DNA of 64,000 nucleotides from Paenibacillus_E sp040812395 (GTDB lineage: Bacteria; Bacillota; Bacilli; Paenibacillales; NBRC-103111): positions 1-64,000 of the forward strand of contig NZ_JBFNXH010000014.1 in assembly GCF_040812395.1 (NCBI RefSeq). Direction: 5' to 3'. Of the stretch, positions 7,602-16,859 are shown in pieces. Positions within the stretch are counted from its first letter, which is position 1, and each line of letters opens with the position of its first letter. Position numbers and translations under genes: made by a program. Below the pieces are notes generated by a model. It was not told where the DNA came from and did no database searches. It saw only the letters and a list, made by a program, of their open reading frames with translations.

Positions 7602-8744
7602 ATGTACTTTCAATGGTCGGATGAGCAAGAAATGATTCGCCGGATGGTGCGGGATTTCGCTGTACGTGAGATTGAACCAACAGCTGCTCAGCGAGATGAA
7701 GAAGAGAGGTTTGATCGGTCCATTTTCGATAAAATGGGGGAACTAGGCTTGACTGGAATTCCGTGGGGAGAAGACTACGGCGGACTGGGGTCGGATTTCG
7801 TTACGTATGTGATGGTCATTGAAGAATTGTCGCGAGTGTGCGCCTCCACTGGCGTGATGCTGTCCGTACATACATCACTTGTCGGCTGGTCCTTAAATAA
7901 GTATGGAACGGAGGAACAGAAGCAAACGTACCTGCGGCCGATTGCACAAGGAAAGCGTCTCGGCGCCTATTGCTTGACCGAAAGCAGTTCAGGCTCTGAT
8001 GCCGGAGCAATGCGAACAACGGCGAAGAGAGACGGGGACGCTTATGTACTTAGCGGATCCAAAATCTTTGTGACCAATGCGGGAGAAGCCGAAATTTACA
8101 TCGTTTTCGCGCTTACCGACCCGGAGGCCAAGCATAAAGGATGCAGCGCTTTTATCGTTGATAAAGGTTCTCCCGGGTTTTCTTTTGGGAAAAAGGAAAG
8201 AAAGTTAGGCATCCGCTCATCGCCAACGATGGAGATTGTGTTCGACAATTGCCGTGTTCCTGCAGAAAATCTTCTAGGCAAGGAAGGGGAAGGGTTTACC
8301 CTTGCAATGAAGGCGCTGGATGGGGGGCGAAATGGCATTGCTGCGCAAGCGCTTGGCATCGCACAAGGAGCGCTGGATGCATCTCTCACTTATGCGAAGG
8401 AGAGAAGGCAGTTCGGCAAGCTGATTGGCCAGCAGCAGGCTATCGCTTTTAAGCTCGCGGATATGGCAACCAAGATTGAGGCAGCGAGACTGTTGACCTA
8501 TCAAGCGGCTTGGCGAGAAAGCAAGGGGATGTCCTACGGCAAAGAATCCGCTTATGCCAAGCTTTTCGCCAGCGATACGGCTGTACAGGTAACTGTAGAG
8601 GCCGTGCAAATTTTCGGAGGCTATGGATATACCAAGGATTTCCCGGTTGAACGCTATTTACGCGATGCAAAGGTTACGCAAATTTATGAAGGAACGAACG
8701 AAATTCAGCGTCTGGTTATTTCCAAAATGCTTCTAGCCGATTGA
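7602..8744 (+). CDS. mmgC: Acyl-CoA dehydrogenase (MmgC-like)
   Basis: A 380-residue FAD acyl-CoA dehydrogenase introducing the alpha-beta double bond in a short-chain acyl-CoA. It shows the full family layout: N-terminal helical domain, flavin signature CLTESSSGSDAGAM near residue 126, the R-x-F-G...Q-A-I-A-F-K-L-A-D-M helix, GGYGYTKDFPVERYLRDAKV near the end, and the catalytic Glu in YEGTNEIQR. GAAGGGGGCTAGGG precedes the ATG. It heads a six-gene operon equivalent to mmg of B. subtilis, which is expressed in the mother cell during sporulation; the gene order here differs (C-D-E-prpB-A-B). Confidence 0.92.
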   Translation: MYFQWSDEQEMIRRMVRDFAVREIEPTAAQRDEEERFDRSIFDKMGELGLTGIPWGEDYGGLGSDFVTYVMVIEELSRVCASTGVMLSVHTSLVGWSLNKYGTEEQKQTYLRPIAQGKRLGAYCLTESSSGSDAGAMRTTAKRDGDAYVLSGSKIFVTNAGEAEIYIVFALTDPEAKHKGCSAFIVDKGSPGFSFGKKERKLGIRSSPTMEIVFDNCRVPAENLLGKEGEGFTLAMKALDGGRNGIAAQALGIAQGALDASLTYAKERRQFGKLIGQQQAIAFKLADMATKIEAARLLTYQAAWRESKGMSYGKESAYAKLFASDTAVQVTVEAVQIFGGYGYTKDFPVERYLRDAKVTQIYEGTNEIQRLVISKMLLAD

Positions 8745-8783
8745 TGGAAGAGGCAATGCGTCAGAGGAAGGGAGAGGAAATAG

Positions 8784-9917
8784 ATGGATGAGCGTCTACG
8801 GCCCGGACTTGAAAATGTGATTGCCAGCGAAACGGATATTTCGTTTCTGGATGTTGAGAAAGAAGAGATTGTGCTGCGCGGCTATGACCTGATTGAGCTT
8901 GCGCGGCAGGTGAAGTACATGGATATCGCAGCTCTGCTGCTTGATGGCGAACTGCCTTCACCGGAAGCACGACGCGCCTTGGAAGACAAAATTAAATCGG
9001 AATATGAGTTCCCCCAATCTGTGCTCGCTATCTTGCAGTTGCTTCCAGACCATGCGAACCTGATGGATGTTCTGCGCACTGGCATTTCGGCTATTGCCGC
9101 TTTCGATCCTGAGCTTGATGATCGTTCCCGTGAAGCGAATACCCGGAAAGCGATTCGTTTGCTCGCCAAAGTGCCGCAGATCCTAGCGAACGGATACCGG
9201 GCAACGGCGAGTCTGCCATTTATTGAGCCTCGTAAGGACTTGTCCTATACGGCAAACTTTTTATATATGATAACCGGGCATGTTCCGTCTCAGATGGAAG
9301 AAGAAGTGTTCGATCAGTCCTTAATCGTATACAGCGAGCATGAAATGCCGAACTCCACATTTGCAGCCCGGGTTATTGCTTCAACCCAAGCGGATATTTA
9401 CGGTGCTTTGACAGGAGCAGTCGCCTCGTTAAAAGGCACCTTGCATGGCGGTGCGAATGAAGCGGTCATGCTCATGCTGCTTGAGGCAGGTTCAGCGGAA
9501 CAACTTGAAGCGTTCATGCTGAAGAAATTGCAGCAGAAGCAGCGGATTATGGGCTTCGGACACCGGGTATATATGAAAAAGCCGGATCCGCGCGCCATTC
9601 TTATGAAAGAAGCGTTGGCAAACCTCTCGGCGGCTAAGTGTCAGCCTGAACGCTATGAAATGTGTGTCGCCGGGGAAAAAGTGATGGAACGGGAGAAACA
9701 GCTGTATCCGAATTTAGACTACTATGCCGCTCCGGTGTATCATTTGCTCGGCATACCGATAGCATGCTTTACACCAGTATTTCTCGCTGCCCGCACGATC
9801 GGAATCAGCGCTCATGTGATCGAACAACATGCAAACAATCGCCTTTACAGGCCGCGTGTTCTGTATAATGGGCCACGCGATTTGCATCCATCGCCCAAGG
9901 GGGATGAACATCGATGA
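8784..9917 (+). CDS. mmgD: 2-methylcitrate synthase / citrate synthase (MmgD-like)
   Basis: A 377-residue short-form citrate synthase. Catalytic residues are in place: His in HGGANEA, His in GFGHRVY, and Asp in NLDYYAAPVY. In this operon it most likely condenses propionyl-CoA with oxaloacetate to 2-methylcitrate, though such enzymes also accept acetyl-CoA. Start ATG follows GGAAGGGAGAGG. Its stop overlaps the mmgE start by four bases (ATGA), showing translational coupling. Confidence 0.92.
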   Translation: MDERLRPGLENVIASETDISFLDVEKEEIVLRGYDLIELARQVKYMDIAALLLDGELPSPEARRALEDKIKSEYEFPQSVLAILQLLPDHANLMDVLRTGISAIAAFDPELDDRSREANTRKAIRLLAKVPQILANGYRATASLPFIEPRKDLSYTANFLYMITGHVPSQMEEEVFDQSLIVYSEHEMPNSTFAARVIASTQADIYGALTGAVASLKGTLHGGANEAVMLMLLEAGSAEQLEAFMLKKLQQKQRIMGFGHRVYMKKPDPRAILMKEALANLSAAKCQPERYEMCVAGEKVMEREKQLYPNLDYYAAPVYHLLGIPIACFTPVFLAARTIGISAHVIEQHANNRLYRPRVLYNGPRDLHPSPKGDEHR

Positions 9918-11362
9918 GCGGTACCGAACACGCTTCTGTTAGAGAAAGAGAATTCGATCCATTGCTCGTCGCTATTGCGGATTACACGCTCGATTATGTG
10001 ATAGAGAGTGATGAAGCTTATCGGATTGCTCAATATGTGCTGATGGATTCGCTTGGAACCGGGCTTTTGGCGCTTCGTTTTCCTGATTGCACCAAACTTT
10101 TGGGGCCGATTGTCCCAGGGGCTGATCTGCCTGGAGGCGCCAGGGTGCCAGGGACTAGACTTGAGCTCGACCCGGTTCAAGCCGCATTCAACATCGGATG
10201 CATGATCCGTTGGCTCGATTATAACGATACTTGGCTTGCAGCCGAATGGGGGCATCCTTCCGATAATTTGGGCAGCATCCTGGCAACTGCCGATTATCTC
10301 AGCCGCAGCCGAATAGCGGAGGGTAAAGCGCCGCTGCTTATGAAAGACGTTCTGACAATGGCGATTAAAGCGCATGAAATTCAAGGTGTTCTAGCTCTCG
10401 ACAACAGTTTAAATCGGGTTGGGCTCGATCATGTGCATTTTGTGAAAATCGCTTCGACCGTTGTAGTCACTGCGATGTTAGGGGGGAACAAAGAGGAGCT
10501 CCTGAACGCGCTCTCCAACGCATGGATCGACGGCGCAAGCTTAAGAACTTACCGCCATGCCCCGAATACGGGGTCGCGTAAATCTTGGGCAGCCGGAGAC
10601 GCCACAAGCCGAGCCGTGCGATTGGCGTTAATGGCAGTAGGCGGGGAAATGGGCTATGCCTCAGCCTTATCCGCGAAAAGCTGGGGGTTCCAAGATGTGT
10701 TATTTAAAGGCAAAGTTTTGACGTTAGGGCGAGCTCTAGGGTCATATGTGATGGAAAATATATTATTTAAAATTTCGTTTCCTGCTGAGTTTCATGCGCA
10801 AACCGCGGTGGAATGCGCATGTGATCTGCATCATTCGGTGATCGGGCGACTGGACGAGATCCACCAAATTACGCTGTTCACTCATCAATCAGCGATTCGC
10901 ATCATCGACAAGCGGGGACCGCTGAAAAATCCGGCTGACCGTGATCATTGTCTGCAATACATGGTTGCGGTTGCTTTGCTTTTCGGGACATTAACCGCTG
11001 AGCACTACGAAGCAGAAGCGGCGAGCGATCCGAGAATAGACGCACTTAGGGAGAAAATGGTCGTACTAGAGGAGGATCAGTACAGTCATGATTACCTCGA
11101 TCCCGAGAAACGCTCCATTGCTAACGGGATCGAGATTTCGTTCAAGGACGGGACGAAGACAGACAAAGTGGTCTGTGAATACCCGATTGGACATCGCAGA
11201 CGCCGCGAGGAAGGGTTGCCGAAAATTGTTCAGAAATATGAATCCAACTTGCTTACCCGGTTTCCTCGGAAAAAGTCCGCGCAAATCCTGAAGCTCTCGC
11301 TGGATTACGATCGGCTTATTCAAATGCCTGTGCATGAATTTATGGCCCAATTTGTCATTTGA
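9914..11362 (+). CDS. mmgE: 2-methylcitrate dehydratase (MmgE/PrpD)
   Basis: A 482-residue MmgE/PrpD-family protein that dehydrates 2-methylcitrate to 2-methylaconitate; aconitase would then rehydrate it to methylisocitrate. The family block IRWLDYNDTW lies near residue 95, followed by EWGHPSDNLG, and HAQTAVECACDLH occurs in the second half. Its length equals B. subtilis MmgE. It overlaps the preceding gene by four bases and is followed 18 bp later by the lyase. Confidence 0.93.
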   Translation: MSGTEHASVREREFDPLLVAIADYTLDYVIESDEAYRIAQYVLMDSLGTGLLALRFPDCTKLLGPIVPGADLPGGARVPGTRLELDPVQAAFNIGCMIRWLDYNDTWLAAEWGHPSDNLGSILATADYLSRSRIAEGKAPLLMKDVLTMAIKAHEIQGVLALDNSLNRVGLDHVHFVKIASTVVVTAMLGGNKEELLNALSNAWIDGASLRTYRHAPNTGSRKSWAAGDATSRAVRLALMAVGGEMGYASALSAKSWGFQDVLFKGKVLTLGRALGSYVMENILFKISFPAEFHAQTAVECACDLHHSVIGRLDEIHQITLFTHQSAIRIIDKRGPLKNPADRDHCLQYMVAVALLFGTLTAEHYEAEAASDPRIDALREKMVVLEEDQYSHDYLDPEKRSIANGIEISFKDGTKTDKVVCEYPIGHRRRREEGLPKIVQKYESNLLTRFPRKKSAQILKLSLDYDRLIQMPVHEFMAQFVI

Positions 11363-11380
11363 ACGGAGGGGGAAGAATGT

Positions 11381-12289
11381 ATGGCGTGGCTGGTCGAAAA
11401 GGAACCCAATCAAGCAGAGTTGGCTGCTGATTTCCGCAAGCTCGTGGAAGCGGGCCCCTTCGTGCAAATTCCCGGCGCTCATGACGGCATGGCAGCCAGA
11501 ATAGCGAAGCAATGTCAGTTCCAAGCGATATATCTTTCCGGTGCGGCATTCACCGCCAGCCGGGGACTACCGGACTTAGGCATTATCTATTCCAACGAGG
11601 TCGCAGAACGTGCCCGTGAATTAATCCGCGCATCGGGACTCCCTCTGCTGGTTGATATCGATACCGGGTTTGGCGGTCCGTTGAATGTGGCCCGAACAGC
11701 CAAAGAAATGGTCGAGGCAAAGGTGGCTGCCGTTCAGATTGAAGATCAGGAAATGCCGAAAAAATGCGGGCATTTAAATGGCAAGAAGCTGGTATCGATC
11801 CAGGAAATGGTTCAGAAAATTCAAACGATCAAAGTAACCAGCCCGACTCTATTCATACTGGCTCGAACAGATGCCAGGAGCGTCGAAGGGATCGACGCTG
11901 CTATCGATCGAGCAAAGCATTATATCAGCGCGGGTGCGGATGGCATTTTTCCCGAAGCCTTGGAGAGCGAAGAAGAATATCAGTGTTTCGGCCGAGAGAT
12001 CAAAGCGCCACTTTTAGCGAATATGACGGAATTCGGCAAGACGCCTTACTATACGGCTGAGCAATTCGAAAGCTGGGGATTTCGCATGGCCATCTATCCA
12101 GTGACTTCATTGCGCGTCGCTGCCAAAGCCTATGAACGCGTGTTCAATGAAATCAAGCAATCCGGGACGCAGAAGGATTCATTGGGAGACATGCAAACGC
12201 GGAAGGAACTGTATGACGCCATTCGTTATGAGGATTATGAAGATTTGGATGCGCGTATAGCCAAAACCTTACTGCCGGAGAAAGAGTAG
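11381..12289 (+). CDS. prpB: 2-methylisocitrate lyase (PrpB, YqiQ/MmgF-like)
   Basis: A 302-residue enzyme of the isocitrate lyase/PEP mutase superfamily that splits 2-methylisocitrate into pyruvate and succinate. The active-site loop KKCGH is at about residue 126, preceded by DIDTGFGGPLNVARTAKEM (metal-binding Asp) and QIEDQEMPK; LARTDARSVEG follows. The start ATG at 11381 lies behind GGAGGGGGAAG; an ATG at 11377 is out of frame. This completes the methylcitrate branch of the operon. Confidence 0.92.
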   Translation: MAWLVEKEPNQAELAADFRKLVEAGPFVQIPGAHDGMAARIAKQCQFQAIYLSGAAFTASRGLPDLGIIYSNEVAERARELIRASGLPLLVDIDTGFGGPLNVARTAKEMVEAKVAAVQIEDQEMPKKCGHLNGKKLVSIQEMVQKIQTIKVTSPTLFILARTDARSVEGIDAAIDRAKHYISAGADGIFPEALESEEEYQCFGREIKAPLLANMTEFGKTPYYTAEQFESWGFRMAIYPVTSLRVAAKAYERVFNEIKQSGTQKDSLGDMQTRKELYDAIRYEDYEDLDARIAKTLLPEKE

Positions 12290-12314
12290 CTGATCGCTGA
12301 AGGAGGAGGTTCTC

Positions 12315-13496
12315 ATGCGGGAAAGTGTTATCGTCAGCGGGGCGCGAACGCCTTTCGGCAAATTCGGAGGCGCGTTGAAAGAAGCAAGAGCTGTAGAGCT
12401 GGGCGGAATTGCAATAAAAGAAGCTATTGCGCGTGCTTCGCTTGAAGCTGCCGATATCGATGAAGTGCTCATGGGCATGGTGCTGCAAGCGGGCGCCGGC
12501 CAAATTCCTTCCCGACAGGCGGCGAGACTTGCAGGGTTAAGCTGGCAGGTGACAACTGAGACGATAAACAAAGTATGCGCTTCCGGTATGCGGAGCGTGA
12601 CGCTTGCGGATCAGATCATCCGTTCAGGCGATGCCGACACGATTGTGGCAGGCGGTATGGAAAGCATGAGCAACGCGCCGTATATGCTGCAAAGCGCGCG
12701 TTGGGGAGCACGTATGGGGAATCAGGAGATGGTTGATGCCATGGCGCATGACGGACTCCTGTGTGCATTCGAAAAAGTGCCGATGATCGTGCATGGCAGC
12801 CATGTGGCAGCTGAATTTGGAATCAGCCGCAGTGAGCAGGACGAGTGGGCGCTGCGCAGCCATCAACGCGCTATACAAGCGATTAACAAAGGCTTCATGG
12901 CAGAAGAAATCGGTTCGGTCCCAATAAGCAGAGTGGGAGGCACTGTAGAAATCATTAGCGATGAAGCGGCGCGGCCAGACACGAGCCTCGAAAAACTTGC
13001 CGCTTTGACTCCTTTGCATGCTTCGGATGGGACAATAACGGCGGGCAACGCCCCAGGCGTGAATGACGGGGCTGCGGCATTGTCGATCATGTCCTTGGAT
13101 AAAGCGCGGTCTGCAGGGGTATGTCCGTTAGCTGTTATTCTCGGTCATACATCCGTTGGAGACAGAGCGCCTTATATTGCGACTACACCAGCACTCGCTA
13201 TTCAGAAACTATTAAAGATAACGTCTATGAAGCTGAGCCAGATTGACCGGTTTGAAGTCAATGAAGCTTTCGCTGCCGTACCCTTAATCTGCGGAAAGCT
13301 GCTCGGTTGGGATGCCGAAAGGGTAAATGTGAATGGCGGCGCTGTTGCGCTTGGCCATCCTATTGCTGCCAGCGGAACAAGAATCATATTAACGCTCATC
13401 CACGAACTGCGCAGGATCGGAGGCGGTTATGGGATCGCAGCGATATGCAGCGGCGCCGCGCAGGGGGATGCCATTCTTTTGCGTGTGGACGTATAA
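12315..13496 (+). CDS. mmgA: Acetyl-CoA acetyltransferase / thiolase (MmgA-like)
   Basis: A 393-residue biosynthetic/degradative thiolase. The nucleophilic Cys is in NKVCASGM (about residue 88), with VNEAFA, the catalytic His in GGAVALGHP, and the C-terminal Cys in ICSGAAQG. The last motif normally reads CxGGGxG, so two glycines are replaced by alanine here. AAGGAGGAGG precedes the ATG. It would cleave beta-ketoacyl-CoA in short-chain fatty acid oxidation, or run in reverse, together with mmgB and mmgC. Confidence 0.92.
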   Translation: MRESVIVSGARTPFGKFGGALKEARAVELGGIAIKEAIARASLEAADIDEVLMGMVLQAGAGQIPSRQAARLAGLSWQVTTETINKVCASGMRSVTLADQIIRSGDADTIVAGGMESMSNAPYMLQSARWGARMGNQEMVDAMAHDGLLCAFEKVPMIVHGSHVAAEFGISRSEQDEWALRSHQRAIQAINKGFMAEEIGSVPISRVGGTVEIISDEAARPDTSLEKLAALTPLHASDGTITAGNAPGVNDGAAALSIMSLDKARSAGVCPLAVILGHTSVGDRAPYIATTPALAIQKLLKITSMKLSQIDRFEVNEAFAAVPLICGKLLGWDAERVNVNGGAVALGHPIAASGTRIILTLIHELRRIGGGYGIAAICSGAAQGDAILLRVDV

Positions 13497-13510
13497 GGAG
13501 GATCATCCAA

Positions 13511-14395
13511 ATGGACATACGAACTATCATGGTTGTAGGCGCAGGGCAAATGGGCAGCGGCATCGCGCAAGTTGCCGCAGCGGCTGGTGTCAAGGTGCTG
13601 CTGCATGATCTTTCCCCCGAATCCGTCACCAAGGGGGTAGCCGCGATAACCAATCATCTAGCCCGGAGTGTTGAGAGCGGGAAGCTTTCGGAGGAAAGGA
13701 AAACGAGTATCCTTAGCTGCATTGAGCCCTCGGAGTATTTGGAACAAGCGGATCAGACTGATTTTATTATTGAAGCGATATCGGAAAATAGGGAGCAGAA
13801 AGCGTCCCTTTTTCAAAAGTTGGACGTCATTTGTCCACCCTCGGTCCTATTCGCAACGAATACGTCCGCGCTTCCTATCACCGAACTTGCGGCTGTGACT
13901 GGCAGATCTACACAGGTCATCGGGATGCATTTCATGAACCCAGTGCCCGTAATACCACTGGTTGAAGTGATCAGGGGCTTGGAAACGTCACAGGAAACGT
14001 TTGAAGCTGTCTTCGGCCTTGCCAAGAAATGGGGAAAAACGCCGGTGGAGGTGAACGACTTCCCCGGTTTTGTTTCGAATCGAATCTTGATGCCTATGAT
14101 TAATGAAGCCGTGTATGCCGTTTATGAAGGGGTTGCTTCGGTGGAAGCGGTGGATACCGTAATGAAGTTAGGCATGCGTCATCCGATGGGACCGCTGGAG
14201 CTTGCCGACTTTATCGGGCTCGATACCTGCCTCTCAATTATGGATATTTTATATGAAGGTTTTAAAGATTCGAAGTACCGTCCATGTCCACTGCTGCGCA
14301 AATACGTAAAAGCCGGACGTTTAGGGCGCAAATCCGGTCGGGGATTTTATGCCTATAACTTTGAAAAGAATGAAAAAAACAGTTACACAGTTTGA
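13511..14395 (+). CDS. mmgB: 3-hydroxybutyryl-CoA dehydrogenase (MmgB-like)
   Basis: A 294-residue NAD(P)-dependent 3-hydroxyacyl-CoA dehydrogenase. The Rossmann motif GAGQMGSGIAQ begins near residue 10; the catalytic His is in GMHFMNPVP and the dyad Glu in GPLELADFIGLD. The open frame extends 68 codons upstream inside mmgA, but AAGGAGGATCATCCAA places the start at 13511. Last gene of the mmg operon, 14 bp after mmgA. No strong terminator hairpin is seen in the 56 bp before the next gene. Confidence 0.93.
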   Translation: MDIRTIMVVGAGQMGSGIAQVAAAAGVKVLLHDLSPESVTKGVAAITNHLARSVESGKLSEERKTSILSCIEPSEYLEQADQTDFIIEAISENREQKASLFQKLDVICPPSVLFATNTSALPITELAAVTGRSTQVIGMHFMNPVPVIPLVEVIRGLETSQETFEAVFGLAKKWGKTPVEVNDFPGFVSNRILMPMINEAVYAVYEGVASVEAVDTVMKLGMRHPMGPLELADFIGLDTCLSIMDILYEGFKDSKYRPCPLLRKYVKAGRLGRKSGRGFYAYNFEKNEKNSYTV

Positions 14396-14451
14396 AAGAG
14401 GGGAATATAGTAACTGTATCAGTAAGCCGTGAACAGAGTGGAGGCTGATAC

Positions 14452-14982
14452 ATGAATGAAAGAACCTTATATTTATTTGATGGCATAAATAAAAGCTCCG
14501 TGAAAACAGTTATTGAACATATATTCAAAATTAATCAATTTGATGATGACAAGGATAAGAAAGAGAAAGAGTATAAGCGTGCTCCCATCGACTTAATCAT
14601 AAATAGTAACGGTGGCAGCGTGTACGACGGGCTTGGCCTTATTAATGTAATTGATAACAGCAAGACACCCGTTCATACGTATGTGTTCGGACTCGCAGCG
14701 AGTATGAGCCTATTGATCGCCGCGAGCGGTCATAAGCGGTATGCAGGCCGATTAAGCACGTTTATGTATCATTCGGTTTCCAATCACATTGGTGGACATA
14801 TGGAGCATTTAAAAAATAGGCTGGATGAAACGCAAAGACTGCAGCAAGTATATGATCAATATTTGTTATCGAAAAGTAAATTTCAGCTAGAGGATTTGGT
14901 CAACGTTCAGGAACATCAGCGTGATTGGTTTATTAATCCAGAGGATGCTTTATCTCTTGGCATCATTGATGAAATTATTTAA
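14452..14982 (+). CDS. ClpP-fold serine protease, non-canonical
   Basis: A 176-residue ClpP/crotonase-fold protein. The oxyanion region NSNGGSVYDG (normally SxGG near residue 50), the nucleophile Ser in GLAASMS, the His in YHSVSN and the Asp in RDWFINPEDAL all align with the ClpP triad order Ser-His-Asp. It differs from housekeeping ClpP by a charged N-terminal insertion (DDDKDKKEKEYKR) and low similarity elsewhere. Such ClpP-like proteases occur in phages and as stand-alone paralogues in Bacillales. GGAGG precedes the ATG and a terminator follows. Confidence 0.8.
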   Translation: MNERTLYLFDGINKSSVKTVIEHIFKINQFDDDKDKKEKEYKRAPIDLIINSNGGSVYDGLGLINVIDNSKTPVHTYVFGLAASMSLLIAASGHKRYAGRLSTFMYHSVSNHIGGHMEHLKNRLDETQRLQQVYDQYLLSKSKFQLEDLVNVQEHQRDWFINPEDALSLGIIDEII

Positions 14983-14990
14983 TAAGGAGA

Positions 14991-15015
14991 AAGCTTGAGC
15001 AATCAAGCTTTTTTT
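14991..15015 (+). terminator. Terminator after ClpP-like gene
   Basis: AAGCTTGA pairs with TCAAGCTT around GCAA, followed by TTTTT. Confidence 0.9.
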
Positions 15016-15024
15016 GTTGCTCAT

Positions 15025-15064
15025 TTGACAGTAATTGTTGTCTAACATATAATTGTTGTAACAA
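15025..15064 (+). promoter_or_regulatory. Consensus sigma-A promoter with MarR-type operator
   Basis: TTGACA (15025-15030), a 17-bp spacer and TATAAT (15048-15053) form a perfect sigma-A promoter. The odd palindrome GTTGT-A-ACAAC (15054-15064) lies directly after the -10 box, and a second ATTGTTGT half-site lies in the spacer. This fits autorepression by the MarR protein encoded next. Confidence 0.75.
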
Positions 15065-15092
15065 CTAATTTTTGCGAAAGAAGGACGAAGTC

Positions 15093-15545
15093 ATGAAGAC
15101 AACCGGCAGCCATTTAGACCATTCCATTGGTTTCAATATGGGGCTGACTTATCGCAAACTTTCGAACTTGCTGCAGCAGCGTCTGAAGGTGTATGACATT
15201 ACGCCCGAACAGTGGTCGGTTCTGTATCAGATCGACAAGGCGGATGGTTTGATGCAGAAAGAGATTGCCGAGCGTGTTGGGAAAGACAGACCTACGACAA
15301 CAAGGATTCTTGATCAATTGGAAGGCAAGGGGTATGTCTATAAGAAAACGGGAGAGAATGATCGTCGTTCATTCCTGGTTTATATCACGGATAAAGGCAG
15401 TTCATTGATGCAAGAGACGATTCCGATCGAACAGAAAGTCATTACAGACGTCAGGCAATGCATGTCGAATGAGGAATATAACCTGTTAATGAACCTTCTT
15501 ATTCGCGTTAGCAACCAGGTGAGTGAACTTACAGAAACAGAATAG
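15093..15545 (+). CDS. MarR-family transcriptional regulator
   Basis: A 150-residue winged-helix regulator: ITPEQWSVLYQIDK, QKEIAERVGKDRPTTTRILDQLEGKGYVYKK with the recognition helix, and the wing ENDRRSFLVYITDKG. A TTG 21 bases upstream is possible, but AAGAAGGACG places the ATG at 15093. It is followed 11 bp later by an MFS pump, so it most likely represses its own operon and releases it on binding a drug-like ligand. The perfect promoter with an overlapping palindrome upstream supports this. Confidence 0.9.
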   Translation: MKTTGSHLDHSIGFNMGLTYRKLSNLLQQRLKVYDITPEQWSVLYQIDKADGLMQKEIAERVGKDRPTTTRILDQLEGKGYVYKKTGENDRRSFLVYITDKGSSLMQETIPIEQKVITDVRQCMSNEEYNLLMNLLIRVSNQVSELTETE

Positions 15546-15556
15546 GAGAAAACATC

Positions 15557-16774
15557 ATGCACAGTCAGGAAATACACAAACTATGGACGAGATCGTTTAT
15601 TAGCTTAACGATAGGCTCGTTTCTTTTATTTTTAAATTTACAAATGTTACTTTCCTCATTTCCGGCCTTTGTCAAAGAAAACTTTCACGCTGGAGACTTA
15701 ACGGTAAGTCTAGTTACCAGTGTATTTGCTTTATCCGCAATTGCCACGCGCTTTCTAACCGCTGTACTGATTCGCAAAGTGCAGCGTAAAGTCATTCTGT
15801 ATATAGGGTTGTTGGTAGCCGCTATTGTTACAGGTTTGTATGTATGGGCAGATTCGGTAGGCTCGCTGCTTGTTATGCGTGTGGGTTATGGAATAGGGTT
15901 CGGTATGGCGAGTACAATTATTCCTACTCTTGTCTCACAAATTATTCCGGGAAGAAGGATGGGGGAGGGCATCGGTTATTTTGGTCTTTCGACGAGTCTG
16001 GCGATGTCCATGGGGCCGATGATCGGCTTGAATGTGATGAAACAATTCGGATTTTCTACGCTTACTGTGATAGGTTCGTTCACCTTGTTGATCATTTTTC
16101 CCCTTCTGTTGCTAACGCGTTCGATTCCACCTGAGCCAAGAAAAGAGGTTTCTTCCGTCAAAACGGATGGAAAGCAACCATCGTTTAGTGCCAAGTTAAT
16201 CGCGCCTGCACTGTTAAATGTGCTTTTGTCGGTCACTTACAGCGGTTTATTGAGCTTTATAGCTTTGTTTGGCGAAGCAGTTCATATCGAACAGGTTGGC
16301 CTCTTCTTCATGTTCAATGCCATCACCATTATTATGATTCGTCCTATATCGGGTAAGCTATTCGATAAAAAGGGGCATGGCGCTGTTCTGATTCCGGCAG
16401 CAATTAGTGTAGTTGCAAGTATGATCATTCTCTCTTTTGCAACTTCAATGCCAATGCTGATCTTATCGGCACTGCTTTATGGCTTGGGCTTCGGCGCTAT
16501 CCAACCGACCATCCAAGCATGGATGCTGCGATCAACGCCACAAGAGCAGCATGGCATGGCCAACAGTATGTTTTATAATTCTACGGATCTAGGTGTTGCC
16601 TTAGGTGCGCTTCTGCTTGGCGCCATCTCATCCCTGTACGGATATGCCATGATGTACCGTTATTCGGCAGGTTTCATGGTATTGTTCCTTGTGTGTTATG
16701 TTTGCATTCAATTTGCCGGAGGCAAACGACCTGCAAAAATGACAAGCCAGCCCAATCGAACGGGATGTAGTTGA
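15557..16774 (+). CDS. MFS efflux transporter
   Basis: A 405-residue major facilitator transporter with 12 predicted membrane segments. Typical loops are visible: the cytosolic loop after TM2 (LIRKVQRKV), GYGIGFGMAST near TM4-5, and LYGLGFGAIQPTIQAW in the second half. Co-transcribed with the MarR regulator 11 bp upstream, which points to drug or metabolite export. The substrate is unknown. Confidence 0.87.
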   Translation: MHSQEIHKLWTRSFISLTIGSFLLFLNLQMLLSSFPAFVKENFHAGDLTVSLVTSVFALSAIATRFLTAVLIRKVQRKVILYIGLLVAAIVTGLYVWADSVGSLLVMRVGYGIGFGMASTIIPTLVSQIIPGRRMGEGIGYFGLSTSLAMSMGPMIGLNVMKQFGFSTLTVIGSFTLLIIFPLLLLTRSIPPEPRKEVSSVKTDGKQPSFSAKLIAPALLNVLLSVTYSGLLSFIALFGEAVHIEQVGLFFMFNAITIIMIRPISGKLFDKKGHGAVLIPAAISVVASMIILSFATSMPMLILSALLYGLGFGAIQPTIQAWMLRSTPQEQHGMANSMFYNSTDLGVALGALLLGAISSLYGYAMMYRYSAGFMVLFLVCYVCIQFAGGKRPAKMTSQPNRTGCS

Positions 16775-16859
16775 AACCAAACTTAGACTCGAGCGTATAG
16801 TATGGGGCGAAAGTGTACAAACTTTCATATTAACCATACAACTGGAGGGTCACAACGTT

